From an uncultured Gluconobacter sp. (lineage in GTDB: Bacteria > Pseudomonadota > Alphaproteobacteria > Acetobacterales > Acetobacteraceae), in the NCBI GenBank assembly GCA_937880175.1, contig CALFLO010000013.1, positions 1 to 46,273 on the forward strand: a stretch of DNA of 46,273 nt, read 5' to 3'. Shown in pieces: positions 16,558 to 23,647 of the stretch. Each line of letters starts with the position of its first letter. Within the stretch, counting starts at the first letter, position 1. Under the pieces are notes generated by a model. That model ran no database searches, was not told the DNA's origin, and saw only the letters and a program-made list of their open reading frames with translations. The position numbers and the translations under genes were made by a program.

Positions 16558-16574
16558 CCCTTCAGACTGAAGGG
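16558..16574. promoter_or_regulatory. Perfect 8-1-8 palindrome in the feo promoter
   Basis: CCCTTCAG-A-CTGAAGGG is a perfect dyad lying 7 bp upstream of the Fur-like box and next to an AT-rich block (16583-16612) that would hold the -10/-35. It is probably an operator for a second regulator; the family is not recognised. Confidence 0.55.
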
Positions 16575-16858
16575 AAACACCGGTTTTATAATAAATTTTA
16601 TGAAAACCCCTGCCGTGGGGACATGACGCGGAAGAAGCGCCCGGAATAAAAGGAAAGGCCTGTCTGTCCGTGCAGAAACAGGATGTGATTTTTCTGCGGG
16701 GGGACTCGGTTTTTTCCGATCCCGCAACACGCAGGCGCATCGTTGGACTGGAAATTCCCGTCGCAGGGGGGCATACACCGGCCTGTGGGCGCCGGACGGG
16801 CGGGCATGAACCCATGATGTTACGTTCGGCAATGTCTGGCAGAGGGCGGATCCTGAAA
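16575..16858. other. Divergent promoter region between feoA and csoR
   Basis: There is no gene here that I can support. 16583-16612 is strongly AT-rich and includes ATAAATTTTAT, the likely feo promoter. 16766-16776 is GGGGGGCATAC, a G-run plus ATAC like the copper-operator half-sites seen near copZ and the copper ATPase, 83 bp before the csoR ATG. An in-frame extension of csoR runs back to 16670 but looks uncoded. Confidence 0.45.
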
Positions 16859-17200
16859 ATGGCACTATCCCATAAAGAACATGCAGCGGATGTCTGCGAG
16901 AGCTGCACGCCGCTGGACGATGACGGCCGTCGTGTCGAGCAGCCCCGCAAAAAGGCCCTGACGAACCGCGTGCGCCGGATCGAAGGGCAGGTCGGCGGTG
17001 TTCTCAACATGATCGAGAACGACCGCTACTGCGTCGATATCCTGACCCAGATCTCCGCCATCAAATCGGCGCTGGATGGCGTGTCCATCCAGATCCTGTC
17101 GTCCCACGCCAATGGCTGCGTGCGTCGGGCGGTGCAGGACGACGGGGGAGAAGACGCGATTGACGAGCTTCTCCAGGTTGTCCGCCGGATGATGCGCTGA
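16859..17200 (+). CDS. csoR: CsoR/RcnR-family metal-sensing repressor, copper type
   Basis: This 113-residue all-alpha DUF156 repressor has the family core KKALTNRVRRIEGQVGGVLNMIENDRYCVDILTQI. The metal fingerprint is C58, H83, C87 (H-x3-C), the copper-binding Cys-His-Cys set of CsoR rather than the His-rich RcnR set. It would release DNA on binding Cu(I). An extra N-terminal CESC pair (C13, C16) is unusual. ATG 16859 is used; in-frame ATGs at 16832 and 16814 are possible. It faces the copper operon, converging on the Met-rich protein gene with a 13-bp gap, which supports a copper role. Confidence 0.85.
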   Translation: MALSHKEHAADVCESCTPLDDDGRRVEQPRKKALTNRVRRIEGQVGGVLNMIENDRYCVDILTQISAIKSALDGVSIQILSSHANGCVRRAVQDDGGEDAIDELLQVVRRMMR

Positions 17201-17213
17201 GAAGTCTGCGCGA

Positions 17214-17531
17214 TCAGCGGTCCAGCGTTTCGTCAGGCGCGGGCTTGTTCGTCATGCCCATGTCCATTTTCTGACAGGCCGCGCGCTGCTGCTTCATTTT
17301 CGGCGTCAGGGTGCTTTTCTGTTTGCTGAGCGTCTCAAGATGCGCGCACAGGACCATCTGCTGATCCATGCTCAGTCCGGCCATGGGGTCCTGCGCCTTG
17401 GCGGAGGGCATGCTCATGCTGCTGTTGCCGCTCATATCCATGTGGCTCATGTCCATGCCAGACATGGACGGATCGGCGTAAGCCGTGCCGGTGGCGAGAA
17501 GGGCGGTCAGGGCGAGGAAAATCTTGCGCAT
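17214..17531 (-). CDS. Periplasmic Met-rich copper-binding protein
   Basis: This 105-residue protein has a signal peptide (MRKIFLALTALLATGTAYA) and a Met/His-rich mature N-terminus (SMSGMDMSHMDMSGNSSMSM). A C-terminal half follows with two cysteines (VLCAHL, RAACQK) and a final MDMGM. The Met-x-Met pattern is a Cu(I)-binding feature shared with the Met-rich insert of the neighbouring CopA. It is last in the copA-copB operon, 41 bp after copB. I infer a periplasmic copper-buffering role. Confidence 0.75.
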   Translation of the reverse strand: MRKIFLALTALLATGTAYADPSMSGMDMSHMDMSGNSSMSMPSAKAQDPMAGLSMDQQMVLCAHLETLSKQKSTLTPKMKQQRAACQKMDMGMTNKPAPDETLDR

Positions 17532-17572
17532 GATGTTGGGCTTTCGGTTTTGTTTTAATGAAAAACGGATGA

Positions 17573-18346
17573 TCAGAACCAGCTTCGGACGCCGAGGCTG
17601 AAGCGGACGGAGCCGGTGTCGTCGTGCTGGTCACGGGCGATCCGGCGGGCCTGGGTGAGATATCCGGAGTAGGTTACGGCCACGTAGGGCGCGAATTTCC
17701 GCCAGAGTTCGTATCGCAGGCGCAGACCGGCATCGACATCCGACAGACCGGCGCCAGCCTGACGTCCCGCATCGGATTTCGTGTACAGGTTGAACTCCGC
17801 CTGCGGCTGAAGGATCAGACGGTTGGTCAGCAGGAAGTCGTAAGACCCCTCGATGCGGGCGGCGAAACGTCCGCGATCGCTGACATAAGCTGTGGCCCCG
17901 AACTCGAATTCATACAGTGCCAGACCTTCGATGCCGAACGCGCCCCAGGTGCGGGTCGGGCCGTCATCAAGGTCCATCCGCACGCCGCCCTGAAGGTTCC
18001 AGTAGGGCGAGATGGAGCGCGTATAGAGCAGTTCGTGGTCGCCATCGCTCAGGCGGCCTTTTTCGAGCGTGCCTTCGGATTTCAGCCAGATCTTGTTGTA
18101 GTCCCCGCCGAACCAGGCTTCGCCATCCCAGCGGAAATCGGTGCCGCCGGGCGCATAGCGGCCTTCAAGCTGATTGAAGATGCCGTGCAGCCAGGTGCCC
18201 TGATCCATCGAGGGTTTGATGTTGCCGATATAGACGACCGGCGTCGCCTCCGGCGCATCGGCGGCGTGATAGACCGTCTGGGCGGCGTGGGCACTGCCGG
18301 ACAGAGCTGCCAGGGCCAGAACCGTGAGGGAAAGGGCGTGTTTCAT
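17573..18346 (-). CDS. copB: Copper resistance protein B (outer membrane)
   Basis: This 257-residue protein has a signal peptide (MKHALSLTVLALAALSGSAHA) and the PF05275 CopB barrel domain: FRWDGEAWFGGDYNKIWLKSEG, LLYTRSISPYWNLQGGVRMD, RFSLGVRSWF. CopB sits in the outer membrane and works with CopA. ATG 18346 overlaps the copA stop by 4 bp (ATGA), which fixes the start; the in-frame extension upstream is only copA antiphase. Unlike many CopB proteins it has no Met/His-rich N-terminal domain. Confidence 0.9.
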   Translation of the reverse strand: MKHALSLTVLALAALSGSAHAAQTVYHAADAPEATPVVYIGNIKPSMDQGTWLHGIFNQLEGRYAPGGTDFRWDGEAWFGGDYNKIWLKSEGTLEKGRLSDGDHELLYTRSISPYWNLQGGVRMDLDDGPTRTWGAFGIEGLALYEFEFGATAYVSDRGRFAARIEGSYDFLLTNRLILQPQAEFNLYTKSDAGRQAGAGLSDVDAGLRLRYELWRKFAPYVAVTYSGYLTQARRIARDQHDDTGSVRFSLGVRSWF

Positions 18347-20136
18347 GCCACGATCACCGTGCGGAACATGCCCAGATCCATGTGGTACATCAGATGGCAG
18401 TGATACGCCCACATGCCGGGGGTATCGGCCGTCACGAGATAGCTCAGCTTCGAGCCCGGCTGGGAAATGATCGTGTGCTTGTAGGGGCGGTAATCGCCCT
18501 GACCGTTTTCCAGTTCGCTCCACAGACCGTGCAGATGGATCGGATGTTCCATCATGGTGTCGTTGATGAGCGTGAAACGCACGCGCTCGCCGAGCTTGAG
18601 GCGGATTGGGCCGGATTCCGAGAACTTCCGGCCGTTCATGCCCCAGATATAGCGGTCCATATTGCCGGTCAGGTGCAGGATGATTTCCCGCGTTGGTGGC
18701 CGCAGATCCGCTCCGGGGCGCGTGGCGCGGAGTTGCCTATAGTTCAGGACGCGGCGGCCGTTGTTCTCCAGCCCGTCGCCGGGGCTGCCGGTGCGGTCGA
18801 TCGGCATTATGGCGCGCATCTGGTTTTCGACATTGATGGGCGGCGGTCCGGGATCGTCCACTTCCATCTTCGGCATGGCCATGTGGCTCATATCCATGCC
18901 CTTCATGTCCATACCGGCCATGTCGCCGTCCATTTTCATGCCGGACACGTCCCCCGACATATCCATGTCCTTCATGCTTTCGCCGGGCTTCATGTTTCCC
19001 ATACCCATGTCCACCATGGTGCGGACCGGTCGCGGATCCATCGGCGGCAGGGGGGCGATCATGCCCTCGCGCGGGGCCAAAGTGCCTCTTGCGTAGCCGG
19101 TGCGGTCTTCGCTCTGGGCGAAAATGGCATAGGCGCGCTCATCTTTGGGCTGGACGATCACGTCATAGGTTTCCGCCACGCCGATGCGGAACTCGTCCAC
19201 GGGGACGGGTTCGATATCATTGCCGTCAGCCTGCACGACCAGCATTTCGAGCCCCGGAATCCGGACGTCGAAGAACGTCATGGTCGAGCCGTTGATGAAG
19301 CGCAGGCGCACTTTTTCGCCGGGTTTGAACAGGCCGCTCCAGTTCATGTCCGGGGCATGGCCGTTCAGCGTGTAGGTGTAGATCGCGCCCGAGACATCCG
19401 CGATGTCGGTCGCGGCCATGCGCATTTTCGACCAGGCCAGACGGTCCGCAAGCGCTGCGCCCGCACTTCCCGCCTCGCGCGCTTCCTTCGGGAAGGACGC
19501 GGCCGTGCGCTGGCGGAAGACGTAATAATCGTCCTGCATCTTGAGGTTGCTGACGATGTCATCGGGCATGACATCCGTCCATTCGCCCAGAAAGATGACG
19601 TAATCGCGGTCGCATGCGTTCGGGTCCGGACGGCGCGGATCGATGACCAGTGCGCCATACAGGCCCATGGCTTCCTGCATCCCGGAATGGCTGTGATACC
19701 AGTAGGTGCCGCTCTGATGGAGCTTGAAGCGGTAGGTGAAGGTCTCGCCGGGCGGAATGCCGCCGAAGCTCATGCCGGGCACGCCGTCCATGTTCGAGGG
19801 CGTGCGGATGCCGTGCCAGTGGATCGAGGTGGGTTCGTTCAGCGTGTTGGTGACGTTGATGCTGACAGTATCGCCCTGTTTGAAGCGCAGGATCGGACCC
19901 GGCACAGTGCCACCAGCAGTTGGCGCGTGCATGGTCTTGCCATCGAGCGAGATGCGCGTGTGGCCGATTTTCAGATCCCACCGGTCGGACGGCATGGGGG
20001 GGATTATTCCCGAGGAAGCCTTGGACGAGAACGCGTGTGAGGTGCGGGGCAGGGCCGCCAGAAGGCCGCCTGCGCCAATACCCGTTACGAAACGTCGTCG
20101 TGTCAGGCCGCCCCGGATGCGGGACGGAAAGGTCAT
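18343..20136 (-). CDS. copA: Multicopper oxidase CopA, copper-resistance type
   Basis: This 597-residue periplasmic oxidase has a Tat signal (LTRRRFVTGIGAGGLLAALP, residues 11-30). Copper ligands are visible: HWH at 106-108, HSH at 148-150, HPIHLHG near 530, and H579-C580-H581 with H585 and M590 at the C-terminus, giving the T1, T2 and T3 sites. A Met-rich insert of about 40 residues (MDMSGDVSGMKMDGDMAG..., about 370-415) is typical of CopA/PcoA. It oxidises Cu(I) and sequesters copper. It lies in an operon: CopL-like gene, copA, copB, Met-rich protein, with a 4-bp overlap to copB. No strong Shine-Dalgarno precedes ATG 20136. A second, unrelated gene at 25419 is also conventionally called copA. 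Confidence 0.95.
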   Translation of the reverse strand: MTFPSRIRGGLTRRRFVTGIGAGGLLAALPRTSHAFSSKASSGIIPPMPSDRWDLKIGHTRISLDGKTMHAPTAGGTVPGPILRFKQGDTVSINVTNTLNEPTSIHWHGIRTPSNMDGVPGMSFGGIPPGETFTYRFKLHQSGTYWYHSHSGMQEAMGLYGALVIDPRRPDPNACDRDYVIFLGEWTDVMPDDIVSNLKMQDDYYVFRQRTAASFPKEAREAGSAGAALADRLAWSKMRMAATDIADVSGAIYTYTLNGHAPDMNWSGLFKPGEKVRLRFINGSTMTFFDVRIPGLEMLVVQADGNDIEPVPVDEFRIGVAETYDVIVQPKDERAYAIFAQSEDRTGYARGTLAPREGMIAPLPPMDPRPVRTMVDMGMGNMKPGESMKDMDMSGDVSGMKMDGDMAGMDMKGMDMSHMAMPKMEVDDPGPPPINVENQMRAIMPIDRTGSPGDGLENNGRRVLNYRQLRATRPGADLRPPTREIILHLTGNMDRYIWGMNGRKFSESGPIRLKLGERVRFTLINDTMMEHPIHLHGLWSELENGQGDYRPYKHTIISQPGSKLSYLVTADTPGMWAYHCHLMYHMDLGMFRTVIVA

Positions 20137-20203
20137 GAGAAAAATCCGCGAAAATGACAGAGGATCAGCGCCTGCCAGCCCGTTTCGGACAGCAGGAGGG
20201 GTC

Positions 20204-20220
20204 CACGCCTGTCAGGCGTG
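20204..20220. repeat. Perfect 8-1-8 palindrome in the CopL-like/copA gap
   Basis: CACGCCTG-T-CAGGCGTG lies 2 nt past the stop of the CopL-like gene and about 70 nt before copA. As RNA it makes a 6-bp stem with a 5-nt loop; no T-run follows. It may be an mRNA processing or stabilising hairpin. Confidence 0.5.
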
Positions 20221-20222
20221 TG

Positions 20223-20618
20223 TCAGATCGCGTGGCGTTTTGGCGGTGGGGAAGCGGGGATCCAGTCCGTGCCGCTGAAACGCGCGTGCCGTCCGGATGC
20301 AAAGGCCCGCGCTGCCAGACTGGCGGGGCCGGAGGGCTGGATGGAGGCCACGGTCAGCATGGGTTCGGTTGAAACCACATGCGTATGGCAGCAGCCCTCG
20401 GAAGACTGCTGGGGATGGGGGATCGCGTGGAACGCTGACGTGCTGCAGCAATCCGTGGTGTCGGGTTTCTGGTGATGGGCCATATGCGACATCGCCATGG
20501 CCATGTGGTGGGGGGCTTCGGTCCGGGCCTGCGCGGTGGACGTGCCAAGCATCAGCCCCACCTGCATCAGCAGGCAGGCCAGCAGGCCGATCCAGATCCG
20601 GGCATGTGTCCTGACCAT
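20223..20618 (-). CDS. Secreted His/Met/Cys-rich copper protein, CopL-like
   Basis: This 131-residue protein has a signal peptide (about residues 1-31, ending STAQA) and a mature segment rich in metal ligands: HHMAMAMSHMAHH, then two CC pairs (TDCCST, EGCCHTH). The C-terminus (GTDWIPASPPPKRHAI) has the Pro-rich end seen in CopL and related DUF2946-like copper proteins; the family call is from memory of that pattern. It is the first gene of the copper operon, divergent from copZ across a 312-bp region with copper-operator-like sites. It is probably a periplasmic copper-binding or regulatory protein. Confidence 0.7.
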   Translation of the reverse strand: MVRTHARIWIGLLACLLMQVGLMLGTSTAQARTEAPHHMAMAMSHMAHHQKPDTTDCCSTSAFHAIPHPQQSSEGCCHTHVVSTEPMLTVASIQPSGPASLAARAFASGRHARFSGTDWIPASPPPKRHAI

Positions 20619-20930
20619 CAGAGGTCCCCGCAGGAGGGTAAGAAACCAGAGCGATTCAGCGTTCGAATCTTATGCGATCCTATACCCGCCCGGGGGATGG
20701 GGGAAAGATTATTTTTTGTGACGCGGAAAATAATGGCTTGTCGAATCTGTTCCGGGGGCAATATGAAAAATGCATACCCCGGTATGGTATATAAAACATA
20801 AACGAATAGTGGAATCAGGGCTATTGCCAGAATCGTTTTATGGTGAATAGTTGTATAAAGATTACCCCCACTCCGTATGTTGATATGCCGGTTACAGGGG
20901 TGTGGCCCTTCATCTCAAGGATTTCGTGAC
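20619..20930. promoter_or_regulatory. Divergent copper promoter region with CsoR-like operators
   Basis: No gene is seen. Three C-run/G-run sites resemble CsoR operators (TACCC...GGGTA type): 20681-20700 TATACCCGCCCGGGGGATGG; 20774-20785 ATACC-CC-GGTAT (perfect 5-2-5 dyad, followed by a second GGTAT); and 20861-20880, ATTACCCCCACTCCGTATGT. The last is nearest copZ, the first nearest the CopL-like gene. AT-rich blocks (20705-20735, 20787-20860) would hold the promoters. Confidence 0.5.
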
Positions 20931-21143
20931 ATGACAGAAACAGCACACATGACGGTCGAGGGAATGTCCTGCAATGGCTGCTCGGGCAAGCTCCAGCGCG
21001 CTCTTGAGGCCGTGGGTGGCGTGACGGCCGTCGATATCGTGCTTGAGGGTGGCAAGGTGACGGTGTCCTATGATCCGGCACAGGTTGCGCCCGCCGCATT
21101 CAGGGACGTGGTCGAAGACACCGGATTTGACGTCGTTTCCTGA
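20931..21143 (+). CDS. copZ: CopZ-like copper chaperone (HMA domain)
   Basis: This 70-residue single heavy-metal-associated domain has the Cu(I) motif GMSCNGC (C14, C17) and the usual beta-alpha-beta pattern (VGGVTAVDIVLEGGKVTVSYDP, VVEDTGFDV). It would hand Cu(I) to the P1B ATPase encoded downstream at 25419. ATG 20931 has AAGGA about 9 nt upstream. It lies divergent from the CopL-like/copA operon. It is unusual that a TonB receptor and an ABC transporter separate it from the ATPase gene it normally adjoins. Confidence 0.9.
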   Translation: MTETAHMTVEGMSCNGCSGKLQRALEAVGGVTAVDIVLEGGKVTVSYDPAQVAPAAFRDVVEDTGFDVVS

Positions 21144-21162
21144 GGCACGATCCGCCTCCTCC

Positions 21163-21213
21163 TGAAACGATGGGGCGGCCCCGGTCTGCCAGATCCGGGA
21201 CAGGAGCGTTTCA
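21163..21213 (+). other. Foldable leader between copZ and the TonB receptor
   Basis: TGAAACG (21163-21169) pairs with CGTTTCA (21207-21213). They enclose two alternative inner stems, GGGG-CGG-CCCC (21172-21182) and CCGGTCT-gcc-AGAtCCGG (21181-21198), which share two bases and so compete. It could be an mRNA processing site or a leader switch; it matches no riboswitch I recognise. Confidence 0.35.
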
Positions 21214-21295
21214 TTGCCGGCCCCATACCGCTACATGATCCTGCCAGGACGCAGGATATTGCATGGCGCCGGCATGTCTCTCTAGGACAGACACT

Positions 21296-23647
21296 ATGAC
21301 ACAGCATGGCACTTCAGTTCGTCGTCGGCTCAGCCTTCCCGCCATTTCCCATAATGCCCTGATCTGGGGCAGTCTGATGGCGGGTGCCTGCCCTGCGGCC
21401 ATGGCTGATACGGTTACGGAACGAACGAAAAACCACTCCTCCGTCTGCCATGCCACACACAGAACACTGCGACCGGTTCATTGCGGTGCGCATCCTGCCG
21501 CGGCAAAATCTGCGCCGCAGCCCGCGAAAGCCCCTGTTGCAGGCCCTGCGGTGGGAGCGGCCCCCGCCATTGCGGACTCTTCCAGCGATGTGGATGGCGC
21601 GGAAGCGGAAAATATTCAGGTTCTGGGCACCAACCACACCTATACGGCGCCCGCTGTTGAGGTCTGGGGCAAAAGTCCCGTGGCGCTCAAGGACGTGCCG
21701 CAGTCCATTTCGGTCATCACGCAGCAGCGCATGGAAGATTCCAACATGCTGACGATGACGGATGCCATGCGCCAGATCAACGGCATCCGCGTGCTTCCCG
21801 GCTCAACGGCCAATGCCAATTATTATTCGCGCGGCTATCAGCTCACGACGTCGATTGATGGCACGCCCAATGCTGCCGGAACGCTCAACAACGCCGCTTT
21901 TGACCTGTCAATGTATGACAGGGTCGAGGTGCTGCGTGGCTCATCGGGGCTGTTGCAGGGCGGCGGCGGTGCGGGCGGCGTGGTCAATCAGGTCACGAAA
22001 AAGCCCGGCATGGACTTTGCCGCGGGCGGATCGGCCAGCGTTGGCAGCTTTGACAATTACCGGGTCGATACGGATATCACCATTCCGCTGAACCGCGCCA
22101 AGACGGTGCGTTTCCGGACGGCGGACCTGTATCAGGACAACCATTATTTCTATAAATATTCCCATTCGCGCAAATGGCAGGCCTATGGCGCGCTGGAATG
22201 GGATATTACGCCCACGACGACGTTCATGGTCTCCCACGCCGCCCAGCAGCAGGATATTACTGCACCCTATTTCGGTCTGCCGCTGACCACGGCGAATACC
22301 CTGTGGTCTGGCAACCGGGATGCGAACCCGAGCCAGAGCTGGGGGTATTCGAACTACATGACTCAGCAGACGATCGCGTCCATCACCCAGAAACTCTGGG
22401 GCGACTGGACGGCGACGGCCCGCGCCACGTTCTATGACCAGGACTACAATATTTTTTACAACGAGCCCTGGAACAAGATCGATCCCACGAGCGGCAGGCT
22501 TCAGTACCGTGACCAGGGGATCGGCAAGTACAAAGGAACGAACACGTCGCGGTCCGCCGATGTCTATGCGCAGGGAAGCTTCAGGCTGCTCAACAGGACG
22601 CATCATGCCCTGTTCGGGTTCAACTACAACTCCTATGAGCAGATCACGCAGTATGCGAACGTGAACTGCAACAGTATCTACAACAATATCAGTCTTGAAA
22701 ACACGAATGCCGTGCCTCAGCCCCCGGCGAGCTGCTTTGACTACAAGCAGAACGAGGACGGATACGGCACGGACGACTATGCCTATCAGTGGGGTTTTTA
22801 CGGGCAGCTCCGGCTGGAGGTGATCCATCACCTGTCCCTGATTCTGGGCGGTCGTGTTTCACGCTACTATGAGAAGCTTCAGAACATCTCCCCGGCCCCC
22901 AAAGGGCAATGGATCAATCAGGCTGATCTGCGTGGACAGCTCACGCCCTATCTGGGGACGGTGTATCAGATCACGCCGAACATCTCCTGGTATGCCAGCT
23001 ATGCCAGTATTTTCACGCCGGCTGTCGGGCGACAGAGCTATGGCGGGGGTGGTCTGGCGCCGCAGGAAGGCAATCAGGTCGAGACCGGGTTCAAGGCGGA
23101 ATATTTTCATGGACGCCTGAACATTTCGTCCGCGCTGTTCCGGATGGAGAGCATCAACCAGCCTGTGCAGGACCCGTATCACTCGCAGTTCTATGTCACG
23201 ACCGGCCCGATCCGCCGTCAGGGCTGGGAAGCGCAGGTTGACGGCCAGATCCTGCCCGGGCTCGACGTTTCCATCGGCTATACTTACTTGGACACGAAGG
23301 TCTCGAATACGAAGGTCAGCGACTTCGGGGGCGTTTTCTCGCCGCACCACATGTTCAAATCCTGGGTGCATTACAATGTGCAGGATGGTTTTCTCAAAGG
23401 CCTGAACGTCGGTGCAGGGATTGATGCCAACAGCAATCTTCGCGGCAGTTACGCCACGACGATCCAGGGCGGCTACATGACGCTGGATGCCATGGCGGGG
23501 TATCGCTTCAACCGTCACCTGCGGCTTCAGCTGAATGCGACAAACCTGACCAACCGGTATTATTACGAACGGGCCAGCGGCCAGTGGCAGTTCAACTTCC
23601 CCGCCGCTCCCCGAAGCTTCATGGCCACACTTCGTGCAAACTACTGA
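21296..23647 (+). CDS. TonB-dependent siderophore-type receptor with N-terminal His/Cys cluster
   Basis: This 783-residue protein has a signal-peptide region (about residues 1-38, ...GACPAAMA), a linker, a plug with the siderophore-receptor motif VALKDVPQSISVITQQRMED, and a barrel ending LRANY. There is no STN domain, so it does not signal through a FecR. Between signal peptide and plug, residues 47-66 contain five His and two Cys (HSSVCHATH...PVHCGAH), a potential metal-binding patch unusual for the family. ATG 21296 has AGGACAG 5 nt upstream. It overlaps the following ABC gene by 14 bp. Placement between copZ and the copper ATPase raises copper or metallophore uptake as an alternative to iron-siderophore uptake. 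Confidence 0.88.
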   Translation: MTQHGTSVRRRLSLPAISHNALIWGSLMAGACPAAMADTVTERTKNHSSVCHATHRTLRPVHCGAHPAAAKSAPQPAKAPVAGPAVGAAPAIADSSSDVDGAEAENIQVLGTNHTYTAPAVEVWGKSPVALKDVPQSISVITQQRMEDSNMLTMTDAMRQINGIRVLPGSTANANYYSRGYQLTTSIDGTPNAAGTLNNAAFDLSMYDRVEVLRGSSGLLQGGGGAGGVVNQVTKKPGMDFAAGGSASVGSFDNYRVDTDITIPLNRAKTVRFRTADLYQDNHYFYKYSHSRKWQAYGALEWDITPTTTFMVSHAAQQQDITAPYFGLPLTTANTLWSGNRDANPSQSWGYSNYMTQQTIASITQKLWGDWTATARATFYDQDYNIFYNEPWNKIDPTSGRLQYRDQGIGKYKGTNTSRSADVYAQGSFRLLNRTHHALFGFNYNSYEQITQYANVNCNSIYNNISLENTNAVPQPPASCFDYKQNEDGYGTDDYAYQWGFYGQLRLEVIHHLSLILGGRVSRYYEKLQNISPAPKGQWINQADLRGQLTPYLGTVYQITPNISWYASYASIFTPAVGRQSYGGGGLAPQEGNQVETGFKAEYFHGRLNISSALFRMESINQPVQDPYHSQFYVTTGPIRRQGWEAQVDGQILPGLDVSIGYTYLDTKVSNTKVSDFGGVFSPHHMFKSWVHYNVQDGFLKGLNVGAGIDANSNLRGSYATTIQGGYMTLDAMAGYRFNRHLRLQLNATNLTNRYYYERASGQWQFNFPAAPRSFMATLRANY

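Noticed and set aside
18382..20040. 552-residue plus-strand ORF opposite the multicopper oxidase
   Set aside because: Antisense to copA; the apparent His richness is the complement of Met codons (ATG read as CAT).
21144..21295. Cobalamin riboswitch upstream of the TonB receptor
   Set aside because: Looked for the B12-box sequence and its conserved flanking stems and did not find them; only unrelated stems are present.
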